Numbered from the stretch's first letter, positions 27,632 through 42,095 are shown. The stretch: 64,000 nt of DNA from Tigriopus japonicus (GCA_010645155.1 CM021315.1:7138033-7202032), one strand, 5' to 3'. The notes: a model not told the origin generated them from the letters alone. Numbers and translations are program-made.

Positions 27632-30600
27632 TTAAATATTGATCTCGGAATTTGTATCGCCGCTCATTGAAGTTCCGCCATTCATTGTAGCGGCGGTTGC
27701 CGTCGTTGATGTCATCGTCGCCGCCAATAGAGCACCACTGGTGTCCCCATTAGTGGTCCCATGGACTCCAGTGTTACGCATTTCGGCTCCACTTCCTGAT
27801 GCTCCTCCTGGTGGTCCATCGTAAGGACGCTTTATCCCTCTGACGCGCTTGGGTGCCAGGTTTGGCTGTGAACACTGAGGTACGGATTGGTCCAAGAGAT
27901 CTTGACTGGACCGTCGGGATGTGCCTTTTTCCCGGCTGCTGAGTTGAGTGAGCCAAGGATGGAGAAGCACATCTTCCGTTGTTAATCGTTCGTTGGGATC
28001 TTTTCGTAACAAACATCGGATGAGGCATTTCGCTCGGGAGGAAAGACTGTCGGGAAGACTGAAAAGACCACGGCGGATCTTGGCGAATAGCCCAGAATGC
28101 TCTTGACCATGAAACGGGTACCTGCAAGATATCATTAACAGATTCATTTAATATGGCTAGTTAGTATTAGCGAGCGAAGTTTCAATCAAAAGGCTACATT
28201 ACCTGCCCACCAGCATGGTGTAAAGCATGACTCCGAGACCCCACATATCTGCGGCTCTACCCGAATATCGGGTATTACAACGTAGAATCTCTGGACTCAC
28301 ATAGGCGGGACACCCGTGTTTATCCGAAAGGAAGTCATCCGCATGGTCTTCCAGAACCACTGCATCTTCCAAAGACTCCAGTTTCAGATCGAGTCTACAA
28401 TTAAGAGAGAAAAGGGTCGTTCAAGCAATGATACATTTTACGTACTGGTACATTTCTTATCATTCACTATTTGTCATATTTTTGACGCTTGAGTAGATTG
28501 CACAAGAAGCAAAGATTAGTAAGATGAAGAAGGCCTTAGGTTGACCAACTAACAACCATTTTAATTTATACAGAAAGGGATCAATTCGACTCTTATTTAA
28601 ACTCCGCGTTTTCGATTTACAAGCTACATGTTTTGGGTCATCCATTCCAGCCCACTCACTCACTCCGAATTTCAAGAGGTCCCAAGCCAAGAAGAGGAAA
28701 AAGCTCAACATAAGAAACCACCCAGACTTGCTTTTCATCCCTTTTTTTGTCGAGAAATGATTTCTCCTACCAGAATCTGGCACTGAGAGCCCAGGCATTC
28801 ACCTCTACCGTCCATGTATAGCATATGGATGAACAGTCCGTCCAGTTGACCTGAAGAATTGACGCAACCCTAACATTCTACCTTGAGCGGGCAATGCTTG
28901 AATGGACTGGCATATCACTTCTGTGCATAGTACTTAAAACCATTCCAATGAGTGTACCTGGACGGATGAAGTAAAAAATCACCCACCCTCGGCGCCTCGG
29001 ATTCCAGCTCTTCCATACGGGGATTTGAAAAAGAATGATTTCAAAATCGCGACGTGAAGTAATAGCCAGGAATGGGATTGTATTTCATCTTCCCTGAGTC
29101 ATGGATTTGTAATTGCTTGTGGCCTTTGACAAGACTCCTTTGACGACAACCGGATCGTTGGTTCGGCTCGTTAAAAAGTGTTGCCTTTGGCGGAGCGTGG
29201 TATATGTTACATGCTAATTTCTTTTTAAAAACATCACATGGACGTGCACATGAAGGAAGTCCTGCTTAGTGATTGACGTCATCCAAATACGTAATCCATT
29301 TCTTCAGAAAAAAGTGTTCTTCGTCGCAACGTATATTGACTTGTTTTCCATCTAGCTCTACTTTTTCGCATCTCAAAAAGAGTCGCTTCGTTCTCTAGCT
29401 TACGACTAATGGCAGAAGAAAAGACATTTACTTGTAGAATTGGACACAATTGAAGATAAATAAATTATATCCCGTGAAAACATATTGCAGAGTTCATTGC
29501 AATAAACCAAAGAGTGTATCATTCATAAGAACTATTAGTTCGCAAAACAAATCTTGCATTTCTTCAATGACTAACAAATCATTTCCACAAAAAGTTAATA
29601 TCAAACCCATAACATATATCATTTAACATATAGGTATTGTTAACTCGATGACACTGCGCCTCTTTGATTGACTATTCAGCCTATGATTGGTCGGCTTTTG
29701 AAACGTACTTGTACGTAAAACCAGGAACCTCTCACTGTAAGTATATCCATGGTAAAACTCATTCGAGAGACGAAGACTTCGATGGTGACGTAACATTAAG
29801 CCGTTTCACTTGTTTATTGAAGCATTCCCAAGGAGAACTCTCAACGAAACATTCAAGCATTGGACAATATAGCGCGTCTGTACTCCAAAAGGCCTCTCCG
29901 GCCTCATTTTAGCTTTTGAAATGTGTTAGACCTCATACAGGTGCACAAATCTTCAGTATTGCCCTGAATATTCAAGTGAGTTCATGAGTTCAGTTCCCCC
30001 ACTTGTTTTAAACACCTGAGTTAGGTTAGGTTGCAGGTACCGAGGTAGGTAGGTAGGTAGGTAGGTAGCTTGCTTGCTTGTTTTCTCGGCTCGATAGCCA
30101 CCGAGGTAGAAGAAGTTCGGGAGATGACGAGCCAACCAGAGAGCCGCTGCTTCAGTCACGTACTACATAGGTCCCCTGTCTCTCTCTCTCTCTTTCAAAC
30201 TGCACATTGCTCTGCCTGCAAATGTTTGCTTGTCTGAGTAGAATGGAGAACGAGTCTCTCCGGGTGAAACTGCCTACTACGTACGTTCGACTTCATCTTT
30301 TGTGGCCACATCCTCTCTCGAGTTCAATAGCGTGCTTGAAGTGTACGAATATCCAAAAGGCCAGAGGCCTAGCCCCCAATGTACGAGAATGTGGAAAGAT
30401 TCCTTTAATGCTCAGAACAATCTACCCATGAGGGTCTCTTCCTTTTCTCCATCGTCTTCGTTGCTTCGTTGAGCAGGTCCAGCCGGACTCGTTCGTTGTT
30501 GACGTTGGATAGGTCTGTCTACAAGTTTCTCTGGCCAGGCTCAAACACCCCTCGAAAAGCATGAGAATGACTTCCAGAGCAAGAAGCAACAGAGTACTAT

Positions 30601-33600
30601 CATAATGACGATGATCGAGGTACTCGCATTTCGAGAGAAAGCGAACTGAAATTTCACTCCCAAAAATGGGACGGACGAAGTGAAACAACGCTGGAAGGTT
30701 TCACTCCTCTTTTATGAACAAGGAGAACTTAGTTTAGCCTTTTTCGTATGTTGCCATGAAATTAGATGCAGCAATCAAACATTACGCGTACTCAACGAAA
30801 AAGAAGCACAATTACGGATCGTTGGCTTGGTTGATGCCATCTTGACAAGGGCGACATGTCACTCTTGACGAAATATGAATGGAGGTCAAACGGTTTCATG
30901 GTCTAACTTCACGAGACAACGTAGACCTCTGACAGGGGGACTTACCATGGATTACATTGACTACTGCAGTAGACTTGGGGCTAATCTGAAGTACAGTCCA
31001 TCAAACGGTAAGCTCAAATGACGAGGAGCGCGTCATATTCTACGTGATGTCGCCGAAGATTGCTCGACACAGATAAATAACTGTATCATCATTACATACA
31101 AACTAGTACAACTATTTCGACGACCACTTGTGTTCACAACTAGCCAGGACGTACCGTATGTATGTTGATGAACCATTATTGTAACGACTACGACTACTTC
31201 TATCACTGATACAAACGACAACCATGGATGAAGCGATATATTGGCATGCATACTTTTTAATACCATGTAAAGGGTAATTGCTACACTGACAACGCAAACC
31301 AAGAGACCTCGAAAATGACCGGTGAACGAGATTTTACAACAAACAACCTACATGAGTGACCTTCTTTCTTCCTGCTTGTTCACATCGAAAGGAAATTAGG
31401 TCGACAAATATTGAAGACATGTTTGTGTACTTTAGAGCTCGACTCCTGAAGAAAAAGCTTATATAACTATCAGTGAAATATGCAGAAATCCAATTCTTCC
31501 AACCATTGTCAACCCAACCCAGCTAGGCTACCAAAGATCTTTGGTGATTGAATCCTAGACATCTAGTTAATGTCATCAGTGCCAAGGTTAGTGATCTCTG
31601 CCTCATTTGAAACGGTTTCATTTCACCTTTCTTCTTAAACCAAACTAGCCGAATTCGGTGTCAGCTCCAGCTAAAGAAACCCGTTGAACGAGCTCAATGA
31701 TCATCTACTATTGGCTTTGATATGTATCGAGGGCGAGGTATGACCCTGGCTACTCAGACCCGACCTATTATTCAAGGGATAATTATATTCAGCCCACAGA
31801 ACAGGCATTCATGGAAAAGGTCGCCTGACTACTAAATTAGATCTCGATGACGTCAATAATCCAAAGAGTTGAATGTCAGTAGAAAGCCCTGATTTCACAG
31901 AAGCTCAAAAGTGACGAAATGAATGAAGCATCATTATCCAGCGCATTTTTTGGCTGGCTTGTATTTGTATAAAGAAGTAAGCAACACGCGTTCAAAAGTA
32001 ATCACTGGAAAAAGCGTGGCTGTTCATGCTCTAGTAAAATTAATGCTCGACTTCTTCAAATTATGTACAGTTGTAAGAACAGTTCACTCGAAGCTAAGCA
32101 AAGGTTTGATACTTCGTCGAACTACTCTGGGTGGCACAAAGACAACATGCAAAGAATTTACGCGATTTCAGAACAAGAATCTCAGGTCCGATTGTTCGTC
32201 CCTGTGCCATGCATAGAAGATACAAGAACGGTGGTGGGGAGCAATACTGTTACGTCCTCGAATACCACGCTACCAACTCACAATCTTGGTGACTGTTGTT
32301 GGAATGGCGCTTTGATTGTAGTTGTAGTTTTGGTGGTGCCCGCTAGAGTTCAGTTAGAAAAGACCCGCTAATTCCACAGATGATGGTTACGGTCTCCCCA
32401 GTACCATTTGGCGAACGAAGACAATGCAAGGCAAAGCAATAATAACTACTGGCGCTTTAACAATGTCACATACTTGCACAATACTCTTGGTGATGTTGTT
32501 TGCTCTCAATTATTGAATTTATTGAGCCCATCAAATGTATGTTCATTGCTGTCTCCACAATATGAGTCACTTGAGTCACCCACATTTCATGAGGAGGTGA
32601 ATTGAACACAAATCAGGCTCGAATTAACATAACAGACAGCATGTGTCATCCCCCAACTTTAATAGTCACAACAAGGACCACAGGCGTTTTCGACTTAATT
32701 GGGATTTGATTGATTGTTGACGACGATTTAACCCTGAAATGGTCGAGTCTAAGTCTTTTTCAAAGTTACCAAGGCAGTGTTGTCAAACTAGACCTGGTCC
32801 ACATGGGTTCTTATGAAAACTCCCCATCTAGGTCTTGACTACGAGTCACATTCAATATAAAACATCGTAACAACCAGAAGTTTACACTATGGAAACATAT
32901 TGGCCGTTCTTAAGGGAATAAGTATCGCCATGTTGTTCATAAGCGACGTCGCCGACGCTGAAGCCACTCAAAAGAGCCTTTGAATTGGGGTTGCCTTGAT
33001 ACCCGTTGGCTATTCATCCTGCAAGCGATTGCTATGCTCCACCGAGGGTTTGGGTTGAAGCGCCTACGTCGTTACCCTGCACTACGTTGGGCAAGGCTGA
33101 TGTTCCCTTGAGCACAGTTTCTAAGGTGCTTTCACCTTTGAGGAAGCACTAGGAGCAGTCTAGAGGTGGACGTTTCAAACATTAGAAAGAGGGTCTTATT
33201 CAAAAGTTGGTAGTTGAGGAAAGGCCAATTGAGGCCAGCCTTTCTATGGGGGAACATCGAGCCTTCGCCCATTTGTTTTGTTTTCGGTTGACACGCGATC
33301 GAGTTGCGCAGGAGAGGGTGGTAACCTACATACACATAGGGGATATTCGTGCATGCATCTAGGAAACCAAATCCAGTCTATGGAGATGATAAACAACTCC
33401 ACAACAACCAGAATTATTAACTTGTTTCATTCGTCACTTTGCCCTAGATTTGTATGTAATAAACCAGGGGAGGGTTTACTTGGAACAAAGTCCACACAAC
33501 GTTTGTCAATTGCACGAGTATGGCCAGAAAATTCAGGTCTTTTCTGCTTATCTTTTAACGGGCTTACCAAAACACTTCAGATAGATCAATAGAAAAATGA

Positions 33601-36600
33601 ATGAACCAAGTTTGGTGAAGAGCATTTTAAAGAAGAGTTTAGCATTTGTGTATCACATGTGTGGCATTGATGTCAGCGCCAACCATCTACGTATACCGAA
33701 TTAAACTCTGCTCTTTTCTTATCAAGGGGAGTTTTAAATTCAAAGTCCTTGCCGATTACCGGCGGCAGTGGATCTAGTAGCTTTGTAAGCACAGCAGCGC
33801 TTCCTTTGGCTGGGCGTAAAATTTCAAGGTTTCAAAACATTTCCTCCCATGCGTAAAGAGTAAAACCACTAGTACCACTACTACTCCTGCCTGCAGCAGC
33901 ATTCGAGGAATCACCTTTGGGGCCATCATCCATGCTTCCATCTGGTGACCTTCATCTAAATTCGAGCAGAAAAGTGATCGTGGAATCCTGGTACCCTCGG
34001 TAGACAAGGACTTATACACCACACTGTGTTTGGAGAAGGGCTTGCAAGTACAAAGAAGGTCCCGATGGCAAATTAAGGTAGATGTGGGAGCTCAGGGTAG
34101 AACCATTCCCAGGGTTCTTCTCCAGAACGCGCTCTCAGATTCACCTGGCAATGATGATGAAATTGTCCCGGACCGGGAAAACCTTGTGCGAAGGAAAACC
34201 ATACGTGGATACCAATGACTAAATGTAGATACAGTCGTACCAGCTAGTGAAAGAAACCATCCATGTTTGTACGTTCTATCCGAGTAGGCAAAGGCACGCA
34301 CGCGCACCCTCCTCCACCATCGAACTTACCAACAACCATGGGTAGACAGAGCGAATGTCCTTGAAAAACAGCCAATGTTCAATGTCAAGCCCTCCCTTCA
34401 CCTAAGCACGACGATGAAATTCATTTTTTGTTCTTTCGCCATTTACCAGATGGCGAAGGATCATGGACCAAAGAGCGACATACAAAAGATTTCTCGACCA
34501 AGGACTCTTCGAGGAAGGAAGAACTTGACTTATGAATTGCTAGTGGTACGTACTTTTAATGCGCACGTGAATAGGAAGCTGAACAATGTTTTGCAAATCC
34601 GACTAAGCAGGACATGCTTAAAAGAGAATTAGTTTTCCACCTTTATGCGTAACGAACAGACAAGTTCAGGGTAGAAATGTTTTTTTTTCACACAACGTCC
34701 AGCAAATTTAAAGCCGTTGACCAAGACTGAACAGAGACCTATCGAATACGGTTATGCCTGCTCACTCATATGTTCTCCAATCGTCCACTTATGTGGACGA
34801 GTCTCATGATAATAGTCATACTCGTCTAGGAAAGGCTTTGTTGTTACATCCAATGTCTGGCAAACAAAGTGACTGGATTCATTCTCAGGTGTTGGGTTGC
34901 TTGGTGACTGCCCTTTGCTGCAACCAAGTTCTCCATGCTGAAGCACACCAAGCGAACGAAGGTGAAGAAGAAAAAGAGAAGAGCTCTCACCAAAGAACAA
35001 AGAACAAAGAACTCGAGAACACGCCAGAAACGGAGATTCGGGTTGCTCAGTACTTGGTTCTCTTTTTACTTTTAGTGATACGTGGTTCAATGGCTACAAT
35101 GTGTGGAGGTTCTTTTTTAAAATCTGGTTTAGACATCAATCGGAAATTCTAGTTCTTAAAAACCGGTTATATTTATGTGATTTGACCATGAATGGAAAGT
35201 AAAATCTTCAATTCTTATGCCCATTGAAATAAAAATAGTTCTAGAGCAAAACATACGGACAAACATAAGTTCCGAGTACACTATTACCGATGATGCACGA
35301 AACCAGTTTTAATCGAGGTTCACATGATGTACATCAACAGATGAAGTTCGACCTGGGATCACGACACATCTGTGTCAGTTTTGACCTATGGAAGCATCAA
35401 ATCTCGATAGAGGTCGGCTATTTTGAAAGTGAAATATCACGCTTAGAGAAAAGGAAATTGGACATTAACAGAAATTTTGCATCTTGAACCGAGAAATGCT
35501 GGAAAACGTGTCTAGTTTGAAGAAACAAGAGATATTTCTTGATGCTTTTCGCTGCCTTGCTTTGGTGTTCTTTGTTGTGCGTGACGTAAGATACTAAGCA
35601 GAGCACGAAAGTTCGCTTAGATGAATCGAAATCGATTTCAGTGCACTCGTCTAAAATGATGACGGCATACAATCTTCCAAGACGAGTGAGTGAATTGTCT
35701 CAACCTGAGGTGTCAAGGCTATCTCATTGGATGCCAACTGAAGTGAAGGGTAACCATAACCATTACGGCGGCGTTATGAATAAGGTCATCCGACGTCATC
35801 AACGTAAAAACTACTAGCAATCGAGGGCAAAGTACTCGAACGTCAATCCATGCGATCGTTGTATGAAACCGATGACAATAGGGTGCCAGCCCTAACGTCA
35901 CAGTCGCCTCATAGAATTTGGAGGCCAGTTCAGAGCTTGGTCCTCTAAAGAGGAGGACACCATGACAATAAAACCGAATAAGACCAACCATGAATTGCTA
36001 ATAACTTGGTCACCATGGGAGCAGAGGGCGAAAGCCACTTACCCACAGGGCGTTACCATGACATGAACCACGATTCCATGGTTTCAAATTTATAAACAGT
36101 TTCCATGTTGACAAGTGTCAATGACAACCATGAGAAGGGAGGAAGGTGCCAACGATTTTCTCGTTGGTAGTAGGAACCAAGTGGAACAAAAGTAGTGGCC
36201 GTTGCCATAGCTTCGTGGTTTCATGGTAAACCAAGGACAACCAACGTATTGCTTGTCGGCCCATCCAAATCATTTCTCGGATACTATTGACGGCTCTTTC
36301 TTCTTAGCAACCCCGAGCGTCAAAAGGCCTCAGCCTCATGGCAAGGGCGAGTAAAAAGTAACCATGGCATTGGTTGCTAAGAAGCGAAATATGTCTTCCA
36401 TCATAGGCACTCAAAAAGTAAATTACCAGCAATCCAAGAGAGCGAGAGACATTAAAACTGAAAGTAAATAGAAGTCTTTTCTTGGATTTAGTTATTGTTG
36501 AACTAGATGAATGCCAGGTATGCCTTTAAATTTGGTATTTGTGGATGACCTGAATGGCTCATGGGTTCATGGAAACGCACACCAACGGATTGCTTGTACT

Positions 36601-39600
36601 AAAGGAATTCAAGCGAAAGCCAACGAGCTTCACAAGCGTCGTTGAAGACGGAGAGTTACTTTCTCATTTCTTCTCAGTCTAAGTCTCGTACATGAGCTTG
36701 AACGTAAATTTTGCTGAATGAATGTGTGTAGAACGGAGGGGAGGAAGCTCTCGGCTGAATTTGAACTTTGTTGCCACTAGCCAAGAGAAACCACTACCAC
36801 TCCAACCCGCGGCATTTCCAAAGTCTAAACTATGAGAGTCGAGTCTTTGTATTCAAAGAGACCTCCAAGAATCAAGTTCGTATTAAGTTAGCAAGGTACG
36901 TACGAGTCAGGTTATTGGCCTATGTCTTTATTCTCAAATACGACTCGACAGGTTCGTCTTGCTTTTGAAGCAAGGTATAGACTGGATACTTGGGTCATGG
37001 AGAGTAAGCATGAGACAAAAACAAAATATGCTTGAGTTTCATCTTGAAGATGTTGTAGTGCATTAACAATTGGTTCTTTTCTCTACTTTCGGAGTGCCAA
37101 ACATACAAATGGTGGTGAAGCAAAGAAAATTATCTGAATGGAATCACCTTCAAAACCTCTTTTGCATTTGGTTTCGACGAACAGTACATTCTTAACTCGG
37201 AGAGTAACAGCTGTGCGAGTAACAGCTTCACAGCCGAATTGCTTGCTTCAAAAGGGAGAGACTTTGTCCTTACCATCATGGCTTATGATCACGATGCTGA
37301 TGACGAGAATTACCCTTGACTGAGTCTCCCAGACACGCCGCACTCACGTATATTTAGCTTCGACTTGACCCTGAAAACCTCTCGTCGTGTCATGCGCCTC
37401 CTGCTCCTCCTCCTATTCTTTGGCATTGAGAAAACTTCAGTCCGCGCTTACTCACTCGCTTTGAATTCACTGAAACGACTCTGCCAAGTGTGCAGCCACG
37501 TTATGTAGAAAAGTAACCATCTACGAACTCTGGTAAACCCACCCCTGAAACGGACGGCTTGTCCGGTACCTTCTCTGCTAGGATCATTGGAACGATCTGC
37601 ATTACTACCAGTCCTATCTTTGTCCCGTTTTCTCTCAACTTGTGATCAATATCCCTTGCCGGGTTCCAAAAAGAACTTGCTCAAGTCCAAGTTCAGTTTT
37701 GAATTGCCAAAGAGTGCGAATGGCAAGGAGACATTGTTGGATGAACGCATTACACGATGGAGTTACAGTGGTGCGATCATATTGTAACTAGTAATGATGG
37801 TTATCATTCTCGCAATCAACGACGCCGAGTGCTTTGGAAATCATCAGGGTCAAATTTGTAAGAGAGTAGAATGTCAAGGTTTTTAACGAAAATAAATCAA
37901 TACGTAAATATCACTCACATTGGAAAGACAAACTGACAGGCATTTGGTACAGACAGTTCTTTTGAGAACTTCACGTAACCAAGGGGCGTTCGTTGTGCTT
38001 TAGGTCTTACCTGGATTCTGATGTGAAGACAAACTTTCTGAGTTTGAGATCTCTGAGAACTATGCCCTTGGAGTGCGCCTGATGCACCGCGGCCACTATC
38101 TGTTTGAACAATGCCCTTGCTTGTGGCTCCTTCAGCCTCCGCTTAGTCCGCACATATGAGTGGAGGTCAGTCGTACTTGGAGGAAATATAAGATACGTGT
38201 GGTCACCTCCTAGGATGACCTCACGGACCGGGTTGATGTTGGGATGGCCATCTACCCGATAGTGAGCCGCCACCAAAGACCGATGATGAGGATCATTTTT
38301 GACAGACTGTAAAACAATATAGCAAAATTGAGTTTTCACGATGAAACTATCCTGGAATACAGCTCAGCTAAGAAAGGGAGAGAGAAGTGTTAAACATATG
38401 TACGGGTCATTCAGTACGGATTTAGTTCTTAATAACTGGTCATCCAAGTTCCACGAAATTGCACTTCTATGATCACTTCAATCGAGGTCAGATCTGCTCT
38501 TCTGAATCTACTCTGCATGCATGTGACTCGTACACCACTTCTCAGCATATAGTACCACAGAAGCTAGGCCAGTCTTCGTCGTCTTCGTCTGATCCTAGAA
38601 ATATCGCTTCAAGATTTAATCCATCGAGGTTAGGCAAGACACGCTTAGCTCAGTCGTATGGCATTCCTATTCGGTGTGAATTCAAAGGATTTTAAGAGAA
38701 CTCCTAAGACATCTTCGTCTAGAAATTTGGCAAAACAGACAATCAAGATTGGTCGAGTAGTATTCATAATGAAACAAAGGTGGGAATGTCATCCCTACCA
38801 ACTTCATTGTCGGCTATTTCATATCTCAATGTTTGCGTCTAATTATAGGCTCCGCTCCGTAAGTTGGAGGTGGGGGAGAGTTTGGCTGTCTAACGGAATG
38901 AATCCACTCTACAAACCATGGCTCCATTCGTGGTGGTGGCGGCGGCCATGTGCAGCACCATCCTAATTCAAGATCTAACGAGACAAAGACTATTGGAAAA
39001 GGGCATTTTACGTATTCGCAAGTCTTTGTGAGAGCTCTATGTAGTTCATCTTCCACAACCACCCATCCAAGGAATTACTCGCTAGTCAAAGATCCCTTAA
39101 AAAACAAGCAAGGTATAATACTATAAAAGATTGAGTTTGGTGCTTGAGCGTGAGTGTTTGGAAGCGCATGAGTGTGTGTGCGCGAGTAAAACTGAATTCC
39201 ATTCAAGGACAAAGAACCAATCTCGAGCACGGCTTCGCCTAAAAAACCGTCAAGAACAGAAGCGTAGAGAGCGATATTACCACCAAGAGTAGAAATAAAA
39301 CCTTGAATCGAGGTTGCAACATGACCAAGGAGACTTGATCTCACGTTGGCATGCAGGAGTAAAGAAAGGTATATGGACTGGGTTTAAAAGAAGGACCTTA
39401 AGCCAAAAATGAAAAATCGAATCTTGGACTTTGGAACTTACCCGACACACAAATTCTTCATTCGAATGAATATTGATACAACGGTAAAAACTACTGCCTT
39501 CTTCTTTTTCCACAAGCAGGTAGTTTCCCAATACCTTCACTCCACGATTTCCACTAACAGTACCCACTTGAGATAAAGGAACACCCTGCGGGTACACAGA

Positions 39601-40017
39601 GGTAGAGTAACAAATGGGGGACGACGGATGAGGTCGAAAAATTGTGGAGCCCACGTTGGTGGGTTTCGTCGCGTCACCAGTCACCAAGCTCAGCACTTGA
39701 GATGAAGGGGGAGGAATCGGAGAGGTGGACGTGGATGAGGTAAAGGTGCACGAGGGTGACACGAGAGGGGTGGCCACTATAGGGGGCGGGGAGGGGGATC
39801 GAACCTCCGCCGGAGAGGCGGGCGAAGCCGGTGACGAGTCCACTTCCGACAAAGGGGGAGGAGAGCTCAAAGGCACCTTACTCAGGGCATGCTGTAAGGC
39901 GGCTGCTGAAGGAACCGTCCCTACCGAGGTGAGCATGAGCCCTAAGAAAGGTGAGGCAGGGTCACCGGCACACATGTTGAGAGGCCTCGAGGAGCCCGAT
40001 GAGGACGCGGTGGCCAT
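27632..40017 (-). CDS. trbl: Tribbles pseudokinase
   Basis: Scaffold pseudokinase that links the COP1 ubiquitin ligase to substrates and modulates kinase signalling. Exons in coding order: 39442-40017, 38011-38306, 28203-28394 and 27632-28121; 517 residues. Start is the first ATG (MATASSSG); the frame upstream has only a TTG before a stop. Residues 1-160 are Ser/Pro-rich. The pseudokinase runs from about 163 ([17 protein letters not shown]) to 414. Marks: [11 protein letters not shown] in the catalytic loop, LKLESLED at 294-301 where SLE (298-300) replaces the DFG metal site, [29 protein letters not shown] and [13 protein letters not shown]. The tail has DQSVPQ at 432-437, matching the DQxVP COP1-binding motif of TRIB proteins except for Gln at the final acidic position. 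Intron 2 spans 9.6 kb (28395-38010), while intron 3 is 81 bp. Domain and family identity are clear; the 5' UTR is not defined. Confidence 0.92.
28395..38010 (-). other. trbl: Large second intron of tribbles (9.6 kb), no nested gene recognised
   Basis: Bounded by a donor reading CCAG then GTAAGA and an acceptor reading TTGTAG on the minus strand, joining phase 2 halves of an Arg codon. It contains a (GGTA)n run at 30043-30068, a short TC run near 30180, and many short open frames without conserved motifs. Long first or second introns often carry enhancers, but nothing here identifies one. Confidence 0.6.
30043..30068. repeat. (GGTA)n tetranucleotide repeat
   Basis: Six exact GGTA units followed by a short GCTT run, within the large tribbles intron. 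Confidence 0.8.
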
Positions 40018-41660
40018 GTTTGGGCACCACCGAGGCGAGATTGAGAACAGAAATACTGGCCGTGCGCTCTCCAACCGTGAATCACAAGAGGGTTAACGCC
40101 CCTTCACACTCACTACCACTTAACAATAGGTCGTCGCTCTCCCAAGCGATGAGACTGGAGGTCTTCTTTTCTTCAGGAGGGAGGATAAACAATAGTGGAC
40201 GATGCGGGTGGACCCTAGTGATCCAGCCTTAGTGATGACGAACCAACCCCCAGGCGAAGTCAACGTCGACCAAATCGACCCAAAACACGAATCCCGTTCT
40301 CGTCAACGTTCCAACGGGCCCAACTGAGGGATGGTAGGGGGATGACCAAGGGTGGAGGAGGGTGGAAGGGCGGCGACGTCTGGGCACTCGGTCGTCACGA
40401 GAAGCCTGCAGCCTTTAAAGCCTCACTTCACTTATCACGAGACAGACAGACGGAGAGAGAACGAAGCAGCCCCTTTCTTTCCTATTGACGGAATTCACTG
40501 GAGACCAGGCCAGCCTAATACACTCCTGAGCCGCGAGAACACAACCACCCCCACCAGCCTTCTTTCTGGTATGGAAGCGGAGAACCTTCGTATCCTTCAC
40601 CAACACCAACACTTGTACTTCTACTAAGGCTGCTTTTACCACCAGCAACACCAACACCAACACCGTCGGTCGTTCAAAGAGGTCGGACTTTCTAGGCGGC
40701 GTTTTTACTCCCGTTTTAGTGTTTGACTCGATCCACTTCGGCGTCCGGGAGGGTAGGGTAGAAAAGGCCGTGAAGATGATGGTAAAATGCCTTTAGCCCG
40801 CCAGTAGCCTCCTCTTTCTCTCTTTCTTTCGTCAAAGTTAGGCGTTGTTGATCAGCTGAGTCACTGGCCTTTATCGACCCTCGAGACTCGTGGCCCGTCC
40901 TAGCCAGACTGAGTGCAAAGATGTGGGATCAACATTGCCAAAGACTCGCAACCAGCACCCAGCCGGCCAGCCAGCGAGCGAGCGAACGAGCGAGAATCCG
41001 AGCAGCCAGAAGACTCTCGAGGCACGCCCGATCACCTGAGAGCGAGGAGAGCGAGAGGTCAGCTAGCTCGACAGGCGCGACAAACAAACTCCCAAACTCC
41101 CCGTTCCAACGGACAAAGCCCGCCCGCTTCTATGCCCGTGTCTCTGTTCTCTCCCTCGTCAAGATCAAGCGGGACGGGACAAAGAAATGAAGCCCACCAT
41201 TTTTTGAAGTCAGCAGATAGATAGAACTCCAGTAGGTTAGCCGCAGTGCTTTTAGGCTTCTCACTCAGCTACCAGGAACGGACTAACGTCTTCAATCAAG
41301 GCACAAGGACGAGCGCGCTAAACACAGGAGCGCACGCCTAAAGATGAAGAAGCTTTTCCTACGGGAAAACTAGACCCGTTTATGTGAATGAAAGAGGACG
41401 CGGCTTCAAAGTTAAGAATCCAATGGGTGGAGACAGCGAGATCACAGATCAGGACCATTGTGAGTGAGATTCACAGGGCGGGATTGCTACAACACCATTA
41501 TTTTGGCTTGGATCAGCGATGCCAGGTGGCAGTTTTTACTGCCACTTTTGCAAAAGTGTAAACAAAACTAGATGGCAGTGAAAATTTTGATGGGCAATGT
41601 GGCAGTGGGCGGGGCAATGTTGAAGAAAATGACGGTGTAGAAAAGTTTGTAGCAGGGAAG
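40018..41660 (-). promoter_or_regulatory. Tribbles upstream and probable 5' UTR region
   Basis: GC-richer than the surrounding DNA, directly upstream of the tribbles start on the minus strand, with no recognisable coding frame. Promoter function is inferred from position only; no TATA box or initiator could be assigned. Confidence 0.35.
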
Positions 41661-41702
41661 TTCAGAATGTGGCAGAAAGTGGCGGTGCAACCTGAGTATT
41701 AC

Positions 41703-42095
41703 GACCTAAAAATAACAAGATCGAAAATTTTCCACCTAAAAATAACAAGATCGAAAATGTTCGACCTAAAAATAACAAGACCGAAAATTTTCGACCTAAA
41801 AATAACAAGATCGAAAATTTTCGACCAAAAAATAACAAGATCGAAAATTTTCGACCTAAAAATAACAAGATCGAAAATTTTCGACCTAAAAATAACAAGA
41901 TCGAAAATCTCGACCTAAAAACCCCGAAATTAAAAATTTTGGACCTAAAAACCTCGAAATTGAACTTAAAAACCCCGAAATTGAAAATTCTCTACCTAAA
42001 AACCCCGAAATTGAAAATTTTTGACCTAAAGACCCAAAAATTGAAAATTTTCGACCTAAAAACCCGAGATATAAAAAATTCGACCTTAAAAACGA
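41703..42095. repeat. 30-bp tandem repeat (minisatellite), about 13 units
   Basis: Unit of 30 bases with consensus beginning CCTAAAAATAACAAGATCG and ending AAAATTTTCGA. The first seven units are close copies; from about 41912 the units switch to a CCTAAAAACCCCGAAATTG variant and decay by 42095. Because the period is a multiple of three, both strands stay open for about 80 codons, giving ten-residue repeats; these frames are not taken as genes. Confidence 0.9.

Noticed and set aside
28460..28798. Minus-strand open frame of 112 codons with a hydrophobic stretch inside the tribbles intron
   Set aside because: No homology, and no ATG-supported or splice-supported link to tribbles; the exon at 28203-28394 ends precisely before it at a good acceptor.
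41662..41918. Repeat-encoded open frames of about 80 codons on both strands
   Set aside because: They result from a 30-bp tandem repeat whose period is a multiple of three.
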